Shown: in pieces, positions 52,685-60,431 of the stretch
Layout: each line of letters opens with the position of its first letter
Numbering within the stretch: the stretch's first letter is position 1
Assembly (NCBI RefSeq): GCF_003575975.1
Contig: NZ_QQXK01000008.1
Location: 1 to 64,000, forward strand
From: Galactobacter valiniphilus
GTDB taxonomy: Bacteria; Actinomycetota; Actinomycetes; Actinomycetales; Micrococcaceae
DNA: 64,000 nucleotides
Direction of reading: 5' to 3'
The notes under the pieces: generated by a model
The model's database searches: none
What the model saw: the letters and a program-made list of their open reading frames with translations, nothing else
Told to the model about the DNA's origin: nothing
Position numbers and translations under genes: made by a program

Positions 52685-54651
52685 CAGCTCTCGCCCCGCT
52701 CCACGATCGTGATGACGACGCCGTCGCCGAGCTCCACGACGGTGCCGTCGGAGACGGGCACCTCCTCGCCGTCGCGCAGCCGGAACGGCGGCACGCCGGC
52801 GCTGCGGACGCGGGTGCCGTTGGTGGACCAGAGGTCGCGCACGAGCACCACCGAGCCCTGGCGGCGGATGGCGGCGTGGGAGTGCGAAACGCCCGTGCCC
52901 GTGGGCACCACAACAAGCCCGCGGGCGTCGCGCTCGCGGACCTGGGCCGGGCTGGGCGTGCGGCCGATGACGATGGTTCCGGCCAGCGGGACGTCCCGCG
53001 TCCCGTGGGCGTCCTGCACGAGCAGGCGGGTGCCGTGCTCCTCCGCCGCCGGGAGCGGCGTCGGTGCCGGGGGCACGCGGTGGGCGGGCGCCACGCGGGG
53101 CGCACGCTGCTGGCGCCGCCCCACGGTGGTCAAATCGGGGTCCACGTCGGGGGCCAGTTCAAGGCCCGACGGCGCGAGGCCGGGTGCCGCCGTACCGGCG
53201 GCCGGCGGGGGTGCCACGACGCCCGACGGCGCGGCGAGGGCCCGCGGGGCGGCGGCCACCGTGGCGTCGGAGAGCAGGCCGCGGGGGCCGACCGTGGTCA
53301 GGTCCGGGTCCTCCGGCTCGGGGGCCTTCGGCGCCGGGGCTGCGGGCTCGGCTGCCACGGGCTGCGGGCTCGGAGCAGTGGCGGACGCCGGCGCAGTTGA
53401 GGCCGGCTCGGACGCCGGCTGGTGACCACCCGCGGGAGCGACCGCGTTTGTGGGCTGCCCGGCCTGCGCGGGCTGCGCGGGCTGCTGGGGCGGCGCGGCC
53501 TTGAGGGCGCGCGACACCACCGTCGTGAGGTCGGGGTCCTCGTCCGCCGCGGCAGGGGCTGCGAGCGGGGCGGGCGGGGCCGGCTCCACCGACGGGGCCG
53601 CCGGCGCGGGGGGCGTGAATCCCGGGGCGAAGGACAGGGGCTCGGCGGGGGCGGGAGGCGACGATGCGGCGCCCTGGGGCGTCGAGCCGCCGGAGCGGAG
53701 AAGGGCCCTCGGCGCCACCGTGGTGGCGTCGGCGTCCTCCGCCTCGTCCAGGGTCGTGGACCCCGCGGACGTGTGTCCCGGCTCGGCGACCGCCGGGGCA
53801 CCAGCGGGCGTGGCCGCGGTCGACGCGGCTGCGGGCGGCTGGGCTGCCGGCGGGGCGACCGCGAGCGCCTCGGCGGACGCCAGGGGCGCCCCTGCACGGG
53901 CCTGCTCGGGGGCCGCTTCGGGGGCCGGTTCGGGCGGGGTCGCCGCGAGGGTGGTCCCCGAGACCACGGGACGCGTGAACGAGAGCGGGCGCGCCGCGGG
54001 GACACGATCCGCGGGTGCCGGTGACGGTGCACCGGGCTCGGCGGGGAGCTGGACGGGAGCGCTCGCCGGCACCGGGGCCCCGGGCGCCGCTCCCGACGCG
54101 GGGGCCGTCGCCGGTGCGGAGGCGGCCTCTGCCGCGGCAAGCACGGCGCGACGCCCGCGCTTCCTGCCCACGGTGACCGTCGCGTCGTCGTACTCCGGCT
54201 CCGGTGCGGACCCGCGAGTGACCCCGGCGGACGCGCCGGGCGCGGCAGAGAGCTCTTGACTGCGGTCGAGGGCGGCGGAGAGCACGTCGATCCCCACGAG
54301 GGTGTCGTCCGTGTACTCCTCGAGCACGGCGCGCAGTTCGCTCACCAGGATGGTGCCGTCGGCGGCGTCCTCGTGATCGTGGGAGACGGCGGGCAGCGCT
54401 CGCGTGTGCTTGGCCGGGGCCTCCGGGCCCAGGACGGTCAGGCCGATCACGGCCTCGAAGCGGACGGGGCTCCCGTCGGCCGGCGCGAGCGCCGAGCTGC
54501 CATCTGGCAGGGTGACGGCGAGCGCGGCGCCGTGCGCGAGCCGGACGCTCACGATCCCGGCGCGCGTCATCAGGCTCGACTCAGGCTCGGTCGTCGGTTC
54601 CACCTCGACCGTCACCGCGTCGCTCCAGGACGCCTCGATTCGCGTCAGCAC
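52684..54651 (-). CDS. FHA-domain protein with repeated acidic-TTV motifs
   Basis: 655 residues. An N-terminal folded region (about 1-150, with TILVSELRAVLEEYTDDTLV) is followed by a long Ala/Pro-rich linker and a C-terminal FHA domain (about 565-655: GTIVIGRTPSP, VSHSHAAIRR, LWSTNGTRV). The linker holds a recurring motif: DATVTVGRKRGRR (near 54170), DATTVAPRALL (53720), DPDLTTVVSRAL (53515), DPDLTTVGPRGL (53295) and DPDLTTVGRRQ (53130). These resemble kinase acceptor sites. The GTG at 54649-54651 with AAGGGGGAAG just upstream is preferred over an ATG ten codons earlier. It is coupled to the kinase gene by ATGA. Likely a scaffold phosphorylated by the kinase. Confidence 0.8.
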   Translation of the reverse strand: MLTRIEASWSDAVTVEVEPTTEPESSLMTRAGIVSVRLAHGAALAVTLPDGSSALAPADGSPVRFEAVIGLTVLGPEAPAKHTRALPAVSHDHEDAADGTILVSELRAVLEEYTDDTLVGIDVLSAALDRSQELSAAPGASAGVTRGSAPEPEYDDATVTVGRKRGRRAVLAAAEAASAPATAPASGAAPGAPVPASAPVQLPAEPGAPSPAPADRVPAARPLSFTRPVVSGTTLAATPPEPAPEAAPEQARAGAPLASAEALAVAPPAAQPPAAASTAATPAGAPAVAEPGHTSAGSTTLDEAEDADATTVAPRALLRSGGSTPQGAASSPPAPAEPLSFAPGFTPPAPAAPSVEPAPPAPLAAPAAADEDPDLTTVVSRALKAAPPQQPAQPAQAGQPTNAVAPAGGHQPASEPASTAPASATAPSPQPVAAEPAAPAPKAPEPEDPDLTTVGPRGLLSDATVAAAPRALAAPSGVVAPPPAAGTAAPGLAPSGLELAPDVDPDLTTVGRRQQRAPRVAPAHRVPPAPTPLPAAEEHGTRLLVQDAHGTRDVPLAGTIVIGRTPSPAQVRERDARGLVVVPTGTGVSHSHAAIRRQGSVVLVRDLWSTNGTRVRSAGVPPFRLRDGEEVPVSDGTVVELGDGVVITIVERGES

Positions 54652-54748
54652 CGCTTCCCCCTTGTGTTCTTCCGCGGGCATCCCCCGATGATCCGTCCCT
54701 CCATCATGACAGGCGCGCCGTCGCTCGGCGGAACCGTACGTCCCCGGC

Positions 54749-55285
54749 TTACGCCAGCGACACGTCGATCGGGACCTCGCCGAGCCAGAGCCGATCGCCC
54801 GGTTCGATCCAGAACGGCTCGTGCGGCTTGGCATCGTAACGGGCACCGGCGTGCTCGACGCTCGTGCCATTGCCGGAGCCGGCGTCCACCACGTTGACGC
54901 CCTGCGGGGTCAGGAACAGTCGCAGGTGCACGCGCGAGGAGGACTTGAGCGGGTCGACGAGGGGAACACCGATGAGCCCCTCGGCGTCCGCGGTCTCCTG
55001 GGGCTTGCGTCCAAGCACCGCGTCGTCGTCCACGATCACGGCGCTGCCGTCGGCAAACGTCAGCAGGACGCTGTAGCCGTGCAGCGGGGCCGGGTAGTCG
55101 GCGCCGGCCTGCGGCTCGGGCGGCAGGGTGCTGGCTGCGGCCGCCGCGGGCGAGGCGGCGGGGGCCTGCGGGGTGCCCGGCTGCGCGGCCGCGAGGACCG
55201 CGGGGTCCACCAGCTGCCCGCAGTTGAGGCAGAAGCGAGAATGGGGCTTCAGTTCCGCACCGCAGAAGTTGCACCGCACTGGCAT
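54749..55285 (-). CDS. Zinc-ribbon FHA protein
   Basis: 178 residues. The N-terminus is a zinc ribbon (CNFCGAELKPHSRFCLNCG, four Cys), then an Ala/Pro linker and an FHA domain (about 80-178) with AVLGRKPQ, SSSRVHLRLF and DAGSGNGTSV, so its phospho-Thr pocket appears intact. The ATG at 55283-55285 has GGGAG at good spacing; an upstream GTG is less likely. It lies 97 bases upstream of the larger FHA gene and opens the kinase-Fn3 cluster. Confidence 0.82.
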   Translation of the reverse strand: MPVRCNFCGAELKPHSRFCLNCGQLVDPAVLAAAQPGTPQAPAASPAAAAASTLPPEPQAGADYPAPLHGYSVLLTFADGSAVIVDDDAVLGRKPQETADAEGLIGVPLVDPLKSSSRVHLRLFLTPQGVNVVDAGSGNGTSVEHAGARYDAKPHEPFWIEPGDRLWLGEVPIDVSLA

Positions 55286-55333
55286 GGGTTCTCCCGTCAC
55301 TGTCTCGCCGGAGGTCACCGGCGCATCACGATA

Positions 55334-56287
55334 TTAGCCGCCCGCGCCGCGCACGTGCTCACCGTTAACGGTGGCCAGTACCAGGTCTTGCAGTCCCCCG
55401 GCGTCCAGCCCGGGCCAGCCGTGCAGCGCCGAGACGTACTCGGAGGGCAGGGCCGCGGCCCCGTACACGGCGCCGGCGAGCGAACCCGCGATCGCGGCCA
55501 CCGTGTCGGTGTCGTGGCCGCAGCGGACCGCGCGTTCGAGGGTGTCGAGGAGGCCGTCGCCGTGGCGCAGCGCCGAGTACGCGGCCTGGAGCGCGTGGAC
55601 GACCCAGCCGTTGTTCGGGAAGTCGCGCGGCTGCTTCGCCTCGGCCTCGTCGAGCAGGGCGCCCCAGCGGGCGGCGGCATCCTGCCCCAGGTGCGGGAGC
55701 TGGCCCCGGACGTCGAGGCGCCCTGTCAGCACCGCATGCCGGATGGCCAGCGACCACAGGACGCAGGCCTGGGTTGCGTCCTGCTCGAAGTGCGTGAGCT
55801 CGCTGACCCTGGCCGCCGCCTTGGCGACGGTGTCCTCGACACCGAGGCCCAGGTAACCGAGGGCCACCGGCCCCGTGCGCATGAGCGAGCCGTTTCCGGC
55901 GCTGCGGTTTCCGTTCTCCAGGTGCACCCGGTAGGAGGAGGCGCGCGCCACCGCCTCCGTGGGGGTGCGGACCAAGCTCAGGACGGCACGGGTCTGGATG
56001 CCCACGTCCTTCGCGCCGAGGCTCCAGTCCTGCCATTCGGCCACGATGCGCCCCAGGGCGGCCGGGTCTTCCAGTGCATGGCCGGCAGCGAGCTCGCGCA
56101 AGATCGGGACCGACATCGAGGTGTCGTCGGTCCACTCGCCGCGCTCCCACGGGCCGCCGGCCTTGAGTTCCACCGGAGTGGAGTCCGGTAGCGAGGGCTG
56201 GAACTCGTACGGCGCGCCGAGGGCGTCCCCTACCGCGGAGGCCCAGACGACGCCGAGCGCCCGGTCGAGTGCCAGCTCATCAAGCAT
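55334..56287 (-). CDS. ADP-ribosylglycohydrolase family protein
   Basis: 317 residues of the DraG/ARH fold, which removes ADP-ribose from proteins or small molecules with two Mg ions. The metal-binding motifs are near the N-terminus (GDALGAPYEF, EWTDDTSMS) and in GHDTDTVAAIAGSLAGAVYG; NGSLMRTGPVAL is also typical. The ATG at 56285-56287 is used. It is 48 bases upstream of the zinc-ribbon FHA gene on the same strand, so it may be co-transcribed with the kinase cluster. No ADP-ribosyltransferase gene is visible to pair with it. Confidence 0.88.
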   Translation of the reverse strand: MLDELALDRALGVVWASAVGDALGAPYEFQPSLPDSTPVELKAGGPWERGEWTDDTSMSVPILRELAAGHALEDPAALGRIVAEWQDWSLGAKDVGIQTRAVLSLVRTPTEAVARASSYRVHLENGNRSAGNGSLMRTGPVALGYLGLGVEDTVAKAAARVSELTHFEQDATQACVLWSLAIRHAVLTGRLDVRGQLPHLGQDAAARWGALLDEAEAKQPRDFPNNGWVVHALQAAYSALRHGDGLLDTLERAVRCGHDTDTVAAIAGSLAGAVYGAAALPSEYVSALHGWPGLDAGGLQDLVLATVNGEHVRGAGG

Positions 56288-56400
56288 GTTTGTCCTCGCT
56301 TCTCACCTGGCTCGTGTCACCACCCCGCGATGCACGGCGGGCGGGTGCGCCCAGCCTACGACCTCGCTCTACGCCGCGATAGCGCGGCGCCACCGCGGAG

Positions 56401-56988
56401 GTGGGGGCTGGCCCCACCAAGCTGACGCTCATGCCGCTCTTGGCTGTGGCCGCCTGGCTCAGCGTGCGCCACCGCCTCGGCGGCCCGGGCCGCGTCACGT
56501 TCGCGCTCCTGCTCGCGGCCGTCGCGCTGTCCTGGCTCGGCGACGGCGCCGCGACCTTCACGCCGTTCCTGCCGACGCTCCCGGCTATGCTCGGCTTCTT
56601 CGGCCTGGCCCACGTGGCGTATATCGTGGTGTTCTGGCGCCGCCTCGCCGTGCGTCCCCTCGCTTGGGCTGTGGCGTGGCTCCACGTGTGGTGGATCGGC
56701 ATGGTGCTCACCGTGGCGCCCCACGCCGGCGGGCTCGCCGTGGCCGTCGCCGCCTACGGCATCGTCCTGGCGTGCACGTGCGCGGCCTCCTGGCGCGGGC
56801 CGTTCCCTGCCTGGTGTGGAGGGATCGCCTTCCTCGCCTCGGATTCGATCCTGGCCTTCCGGCTCTTCCTCCCGGACATGCCGCACTGGACCTCCCCCGC
56901 CGTCATGCTCACGTACGGCGTGGGGCAGGGCCTGCTCGTGTGGGCCGCGTGTCGCGGACTCAGCTCTCCTGGTCGAGGCGGCGAATAA
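56401..56988 (+). CDS. YhhN/TMEM86-like membrane protein, short N-terminus
   Basis: 195 residues with about six helices. The start of the protein (TKLTLMPLLAVAAWL) aligns with the second conserved helix of YhhN proteins, so the first helix is missing. An in-frame TAG at 56380-56382 closes the frame just upstream. The LSWLGDGAATF and ASDSILAFRLF motifs match the acidic residues of the lysoplasmalogenase family. The GTG at 56401 has GGAG directly before it. It may be a truncated or diverged family member. Its last 29 bases overlap the convergent MarR gene. Confidence 0.65.
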   Translation: MGAGPTKLTLMPLLAVAAWLSVRHRLGGPGRVTFALLLAAVALSWLGDGAATFTPFLPTLPAMLGFFGLAHVAYIVVFWRRLAVRPLAWAVAWLHVWWIGMVLTVAPHAGGLAVAVAAYGIVLACTCAASWRGPFPAWCGGIAFLASDSILAFRLFLPDMPHWTSPAVMLTYGVGQGLLVWAACRGLSSPGRGGE

Positions 56989-57463
56989 CCACCTCGAGCA
57001 GCCGGGCGAGCTCGAGCCGCTCCTCGCCGCCGAGGTCCTGCAGCACCTGCGCCTCGATGACGTTTGATTCGCGGATGGCACGGCCGAAGAGCTCGCGCCC
57101 GTTGTCCGTGAGATCCACCAAGACTCGCGTCCGGTTGTTCTCGTCCACCGAGCGCTGAATCAGCCCGCGCTCCTCGAGCTTGTCGAGGCGATGGGTCATG
57201 GAAGAGGAGGCCACGTGCCCCAGGTGGGCAAGCTGCCCCGGGGTCAGCGGCTCGCCGGCGCGGGCCGTCGCGGCGATGATCCCCCACTCCCCCTGACTCA
57301 GCTCGAGCACTCCGAGCTGCTGCGTGTACCAGCGATCCAGGCTGCGGTTGACGCCCTGCAGCGCCGTGATGACGCGCTGCACCGACTCATCGGCGCCGGC
57401 CGCGACGTAGGCCGCGACGGCTTGACGGTGCACCTCGCTCGGGGAGAGTGTTCGCTGGCTCAT
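56960..57463 (-). CDS. MarR-family transcriptional regulator
   Basis: 167 residues with a winged-helix domain: LGVLELSQGEWGIIAATARAG, LTPGQLAHLGHVASSSMTHR (recognition helix) and LDKLEERGLIQRSVDENNRT (wing). The ATG at 57461-57463 (MSQRTLSP) follows the long AT-containing operator region. It is divergent from an MFS exporter gene 112 bases away, the classic layout for a repressor of drug or solute export. It is probably autoregulated through the palindromes at 57499-57526. Confidence 0.88.
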   Translation of the reverse strand: MSQRTLSPSEVHRQAVAAYVAAGADESVQRVITALQGVNRSLDRWYTQQLGVLELSQGEWGIIAATARAGEPLTPGQLAHLGHVASSSMTHRLDKLEERGLIQRSVDENNRTRVLVDLTDNGRELFGRAIRESNVIEAQVLQDLGGEERLELARLLEVVIRRLDQES

Positions 57464-57498
57464 AAACGGATTCTCGCACGGGGCTCCACGCGCTAGAC

Positions 57499-57526
57499 TT
57501 TCGATGTCGAAATATTCGATCACGAA
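57499..57526. promoter_or_regulatory. Two palindromic operators between marR and MFS
   Basis: TTTCGA-TG-TCGAAA at 57499-57512 is a perfect 14-bp palindrome and TTCG-ATCA-CGAA at 57515-57526 is a second. Both share TTCGA/CGAA half-sites and are centred in the divergent intergenic region of marR and the exporter. They are the likely MarR binding sites that silence both promoters. AT content is high for this genome, fitting overlap with promoters. Confidence 0.7.
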
Positions 57527-57574
57527 ACTCTTGGCCCGGGGCGACCCCGCCAAGCCATCCACGAAAGGTTGCCC

Positions 57575-58879
57575 GTGCGCGCCCGCCTGCTCATCCTCGC
57601 CTCGGCCATCGGCTCACTCGGATGGGGCGCCGTGCTGCCCTATCAGTACGCCTATGCCGCCGAGACACGGGGCTGGGGCCCGCTCATCGCCGCCGCGGCT
57701 TCCTCGGTCTTTTCCATCGGCGCGCTCGTCGCCGCGCCCCTGGCCGGCCGCCTCGCAGACCGTTTCCACCCCGTCCTCGTGGTGGTCATCCCCCAGCTCT
57801 TCGCCGCGCTCTCGGTGGGCTCGCTCGTCTTCGTGGACGACCCCTGGCTCTTCCTGCTCGGCATGCTCGGCTTCGGGCTCGGTCTCTCCGCCGCGGCGCC
57901 CGCCAAGCAGGTCCTGGCCCTGCGCTGGTCCAGCGGCGAGGAGCGACGCAAGGTCTTCGCTTACAAGTTCACTGGCGAGGCGCTCGGCATGGCGATCGGA
58001 TCCTTCGTGGCCGGCCTGCTGGTCGACCTCGAGCGCAAGGACGGCCTCAACCTCGGCTTCCTGACGGCCGCCGCTGGCTTCATCGTCTCCTCCGCGCTCA
58101 TCGCGCTCGCGGCGAGGGGCGACCGAGCCGGCGTGGGCGCCGGCGGCGACGCCGCGTCGTCGGGCACCGATGGCGACACCGCGCAGGGCCACGGGGATCG
58201 CCGCGGGGGCGCCCTGCGCCTCATCTTCGCCGAGCCCGCCATGCGGTGGATCGCGGTCGTGACGATCGCGCTTGCCCTCGGTTTCTATGCCCAGTTCGAG
58301 TCCGGCCTCCCCGCCTACGCCCTCACGATCCTGGACGCGGAGGCCTCCACCATCGGCATCGCAGCGGCCGTGAACTGCATCGTGATCGTTGCGTTGCAGG
58401 TCATCATGCTCAAGCTCACGGCCAAGCGACCGGCTCCCGTGCTGCTCATGGGGGTGGGCACCATCTGGGTCGCCGCGTGGCTCGTCCTCGCATCCGCCGA
58501 GTTTGCCCCCGGCATCGCTTCCGCCCTCTTTGTGGTCAGCTTCGGCGTCTTTGCCGTGGGCGAGACGATCTACGCGCCGGTGCTCAACCCGCTGACCGCC
58601 TCGCTCGCGCCGCGCGGCATGGAGGGGCAGACCCTCGGAACCATCGCCGCCCTGCAGACCGCCTTCTCGGCGGCCGGGCCGCTCGTGGCCGGCGTCCTGC
58701 TCGGCGCCGGCCTGCCCGAGGCCTTCCTCGGGCTGCACCTCGGCTTCTCGCTGCTCGCCGTGTTTGCGGCCTGGCGCATCCACCGCCTGCTGCGTTCGCG
58801 CAAGCTGAGCACCCGCACCGAGGTGCTGCCCGTCGTCCCCGCGCCGGCTAACCCGCCGGAATACGAGCGGGCGGCTTAG
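57575..58879 (+). CDS. MFS exporter, DHA1/MdtH-like
   Basis: 434 residues with about 12 helices. The N-half has LASAIGSLGWGAVLPYQYAY and the motif-A loop APLAGRLADRFHPV; a central cytosolic loop is Gly/Asp-rich; the C-half has LNPLTASLAPRGMEGQTLG, typical of MdtH-like drug exporters. The GTG at 57575 has AAAGG six bases upstream; an in-frame TTG two codons earlier touches the ribosome-binding site. It is probably repressed by the divergent MarR. Its end overlaps the convergent acyltransferase gene by 32 bases. Confidence 0.85.
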   Translation: MRARLLILASAIGSLGWGAVLPYQYAYAAETRGWGPLIAAAASSVFSIGALVAAPLAGRLADRFHPVLVVVIPQLFAALSVGSLVFVDDPWLFLLGMLGFGLGLSAAAPAKQVLALRWSSGEERRKVFAYKFTGEALGMAIGSFVAGLLVDLERKDGLNLGFLTAAAGFIVSSALIALAARGDRAGVGAGGDAASSGTDGDTAQGHGDRRGGALRLIFAEPAMRWIAVVTIALALGFYAQFESGLPAYALTILDAEASTIGIAAAVNCIVIVALQVIMLKLTAKRPAPVLLMGVGTIWVAAWLVLASAEFAPGIASALFVVSFGVFAVGETIYAPVLNPLTASLAPRGMEGQTLGTIAALQTAFSAAGPLVAGVLLGAGLPEAFLGLHLGFSLLAVFAAWRIHRLLRSRKLSTRTEVLPVVPAPANPPEYERAA

Positions 58880-60179
58880 CCACCGCGACGCTCGTCCTGG
58901 TGCCGCTCAGGAGCAGGCTCGCCACGGTGCACAGCACGGCGGAGCTCGCGAGCGGGACGTCCAGCCCGTAGACCGCGATGCCCACGCTGGGCAGGATGAA
59001 GAGCACGACGGCGCAGGGCAGCGCCCAGCGCGCCGTCAGCCTGGCGGGGCCGTGGACATCGGACAGTTCGAGGCGTGCCGTCGCGAGCGAGATGAGCCAG
59101 ACGCAGGCCAGGACCAGGATCAGCATGAGCGTCCGGGTGGCCCACCAGATGCCGCTACCGGGGTTCGGCATGGGCAGCGGGAGCAGAAGTTGCAGGCCCG
59201 TGAGCGCCACGATCACCGGAACATGCCACAGGTAGATAGACATGAGCCGCGAGCCCACCAGGAACACCGTGGCCTGGGCCCAGCGCTTGCTCATGAGCCG
59301 CGTGAGGGGCCGGTGCAGCAGGGTCAGGAGCGCCGCCTGCGCCAGGCCGAGGGCCGCGAGCGGCAGGGTGGGAGGCCACTGATTGCTCAGCATGCTCGCC
59401 GAGTAGTCCCCGAAGTAGACCATGGCACCCACGCCGGCGTAGCCGAGCACAAGCAGGCCCACGAGCTGCGCCCTCGAGAGGGCCGCAAACCACCCATCCT
59501 TCATGGCAAAGCCCAGCTGCTGGCAGAAAAGCCAGACAAAGGCGATGTTCGGCAGCCCGAAGAGCTCGTCGCCGATGCCGTAGCCGTCCGGGTGGACACG
59601 CCCCAGGCCGAGCCACCAGATCCCGACGACGAGGCGGATCACGTCCGTCACCAGGGCCGCCGCGAGCAGGCCCCAGAGCGTGAGCCACGGCGCGCGCTCG
59701 TGCAGGCGGATCATCCACGGCGCGAGGGCCTGGACGAGCATGAAGGCCCCCAGGAACCAGAGCACCGAGCCGACCGGAATGGCCACGGCCTTGAGCAGGG
59801 CCGGATCGACCCCCAGCAGCGTGGCCGTTCCGAGGCCGAGCGCCAGGAAGGTGTACAGCGGCAGCGCTGGGCGCGCGAGCCGACGCAGCCGGGCGCGCAC
59901 GAAGTCGCCGGCTCCGCCGCCCTTCGCCCGGGTCGAGGCCCAGCCGACACGCGCCGCGAAGCCACCGATGACAAAGAACAGCGGCATGATCTCGGCCACC
60001 CACGTGGCCGGACTGATCCAGGCGGTCCCCTCGGCGGGGGCCACAAAGAACGGGGAGCCATCCGCGTTGCGGCCCACACCCACGAGGGCGAGGTGCACGA
60101 AGACGACCACCGCAACACAGAAGACCCGGGCGAGATCCAGGGTCAGGTCGCGATGAGCGGGGATCTGTCGTGTGTCCAT
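58848..60179 (-). CDS. Acyltransferase-3 family membrane protein
   Basis: 443 residues with 10-12 helices, of the family that O-acylates surface sugars, antibiotics or peptidoglycan. The N-terminal HRDLTLDLARVFCVAVVVFV start, the MPLFFVIGGFAARV second block and the RARLRRLARPALPLY basic loop match the family. The catalytic His is in VFVHLALVG. The ATG at 60177-60179 (MDTRQIPAHRD) is used; an upstream in-frame ATG is possible. It lies downstream of tRNA-Pro, whose terminator separates them. Confidence 0.82.
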   Translation of the reverse strand: MDTRQIPAHRDLTLDLARVFCVAVVVFVHLALVGVGRNADGSPFFVAPAEGTAWISPATWVAEIMPLFFVIGGFAARVGWASTRAKGGGAGDFVRARLRRLARPALPLYTFLALGLGTATLLGVDPALLKAVAIPVGSVLWFLGAFMLVQALAPWMIRLHERAPWLTLWGLLAAALVTDVIRLVVGIWWLGLGRVHPDGYGIGDELFGLPNIAFVWLFCQQLGFAMKDGWFAALSRAQLVGLLVLGYAGVGAMVYFGDYSASMLSNQWPPTLPLAALGLAQAALLTLLHRPLTRLMSKRWAQATVFLVGSRLMSIYLWHVPVIVALTGLQLLLPLPMPNPGSGIWWATRTLMLILVLACVWLISLATARLELSDVHGPARLTARWALPCAVVLFILPSVGIAVYGLDVPLASSAVLCTVASLLLSGTRTSVAVAKPPARIPAG

Positions 60180-60261
60180 GGCCACATCGTATTCATCCAT
60201 CAATTGGATGATTAGAGATCCGCGAGAAATCTTTCTCGGACGGCCCCCTGGGGACGCCAAA

Positions 60262-60292
60262 AAGGGCCGGATCCGTGATGGATCCGGCCCTT
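60262..60292 (-). terminator. Rho-independent terminator of tRNA-Pro
   Basis: A perfect 13-bp stem (60262-60274 with 60280-60292) closes a 5-base loop, and reading on the minus strand it is followed by a short run of T (complement of the A-run at 60259-60263). It begins three bases past the tRNA 3' end. Confidence 0.88.
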
Positions 60293-60294
60293 GG

Positions 60295-60371
60295 TGGTCG
60301 GGCTAGCGGGATTTGAACCCACGACCTCTTGACCCCCAGTCAAGCGCGCTACCAACCTGCGCCATAGCCCG
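60295..60371 (-). tRNA. tRNA-Pro (GGG)
   Basis: 77 bases on the minus strand fold into a full cloverleaf: acceptor CGGGCTA/TAGCCCG, D-arm with AGGTTGGTA, anticodon stem CTTGA/TCAAG around loop CTGGGGG (anticodon GGG, decoding CCC), and T-arm GTGGG-TTCAAAT-CCCGC. The discriminator is A and the 3' CCA is encoded. Confidence 0.96.
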
Positions 60372-60431
60372 GTGAACGTCTTTGGTTTCCCTTGAACGTC
60401 CTCCGATAGCTTACCCCATAAAAAGCAATGC

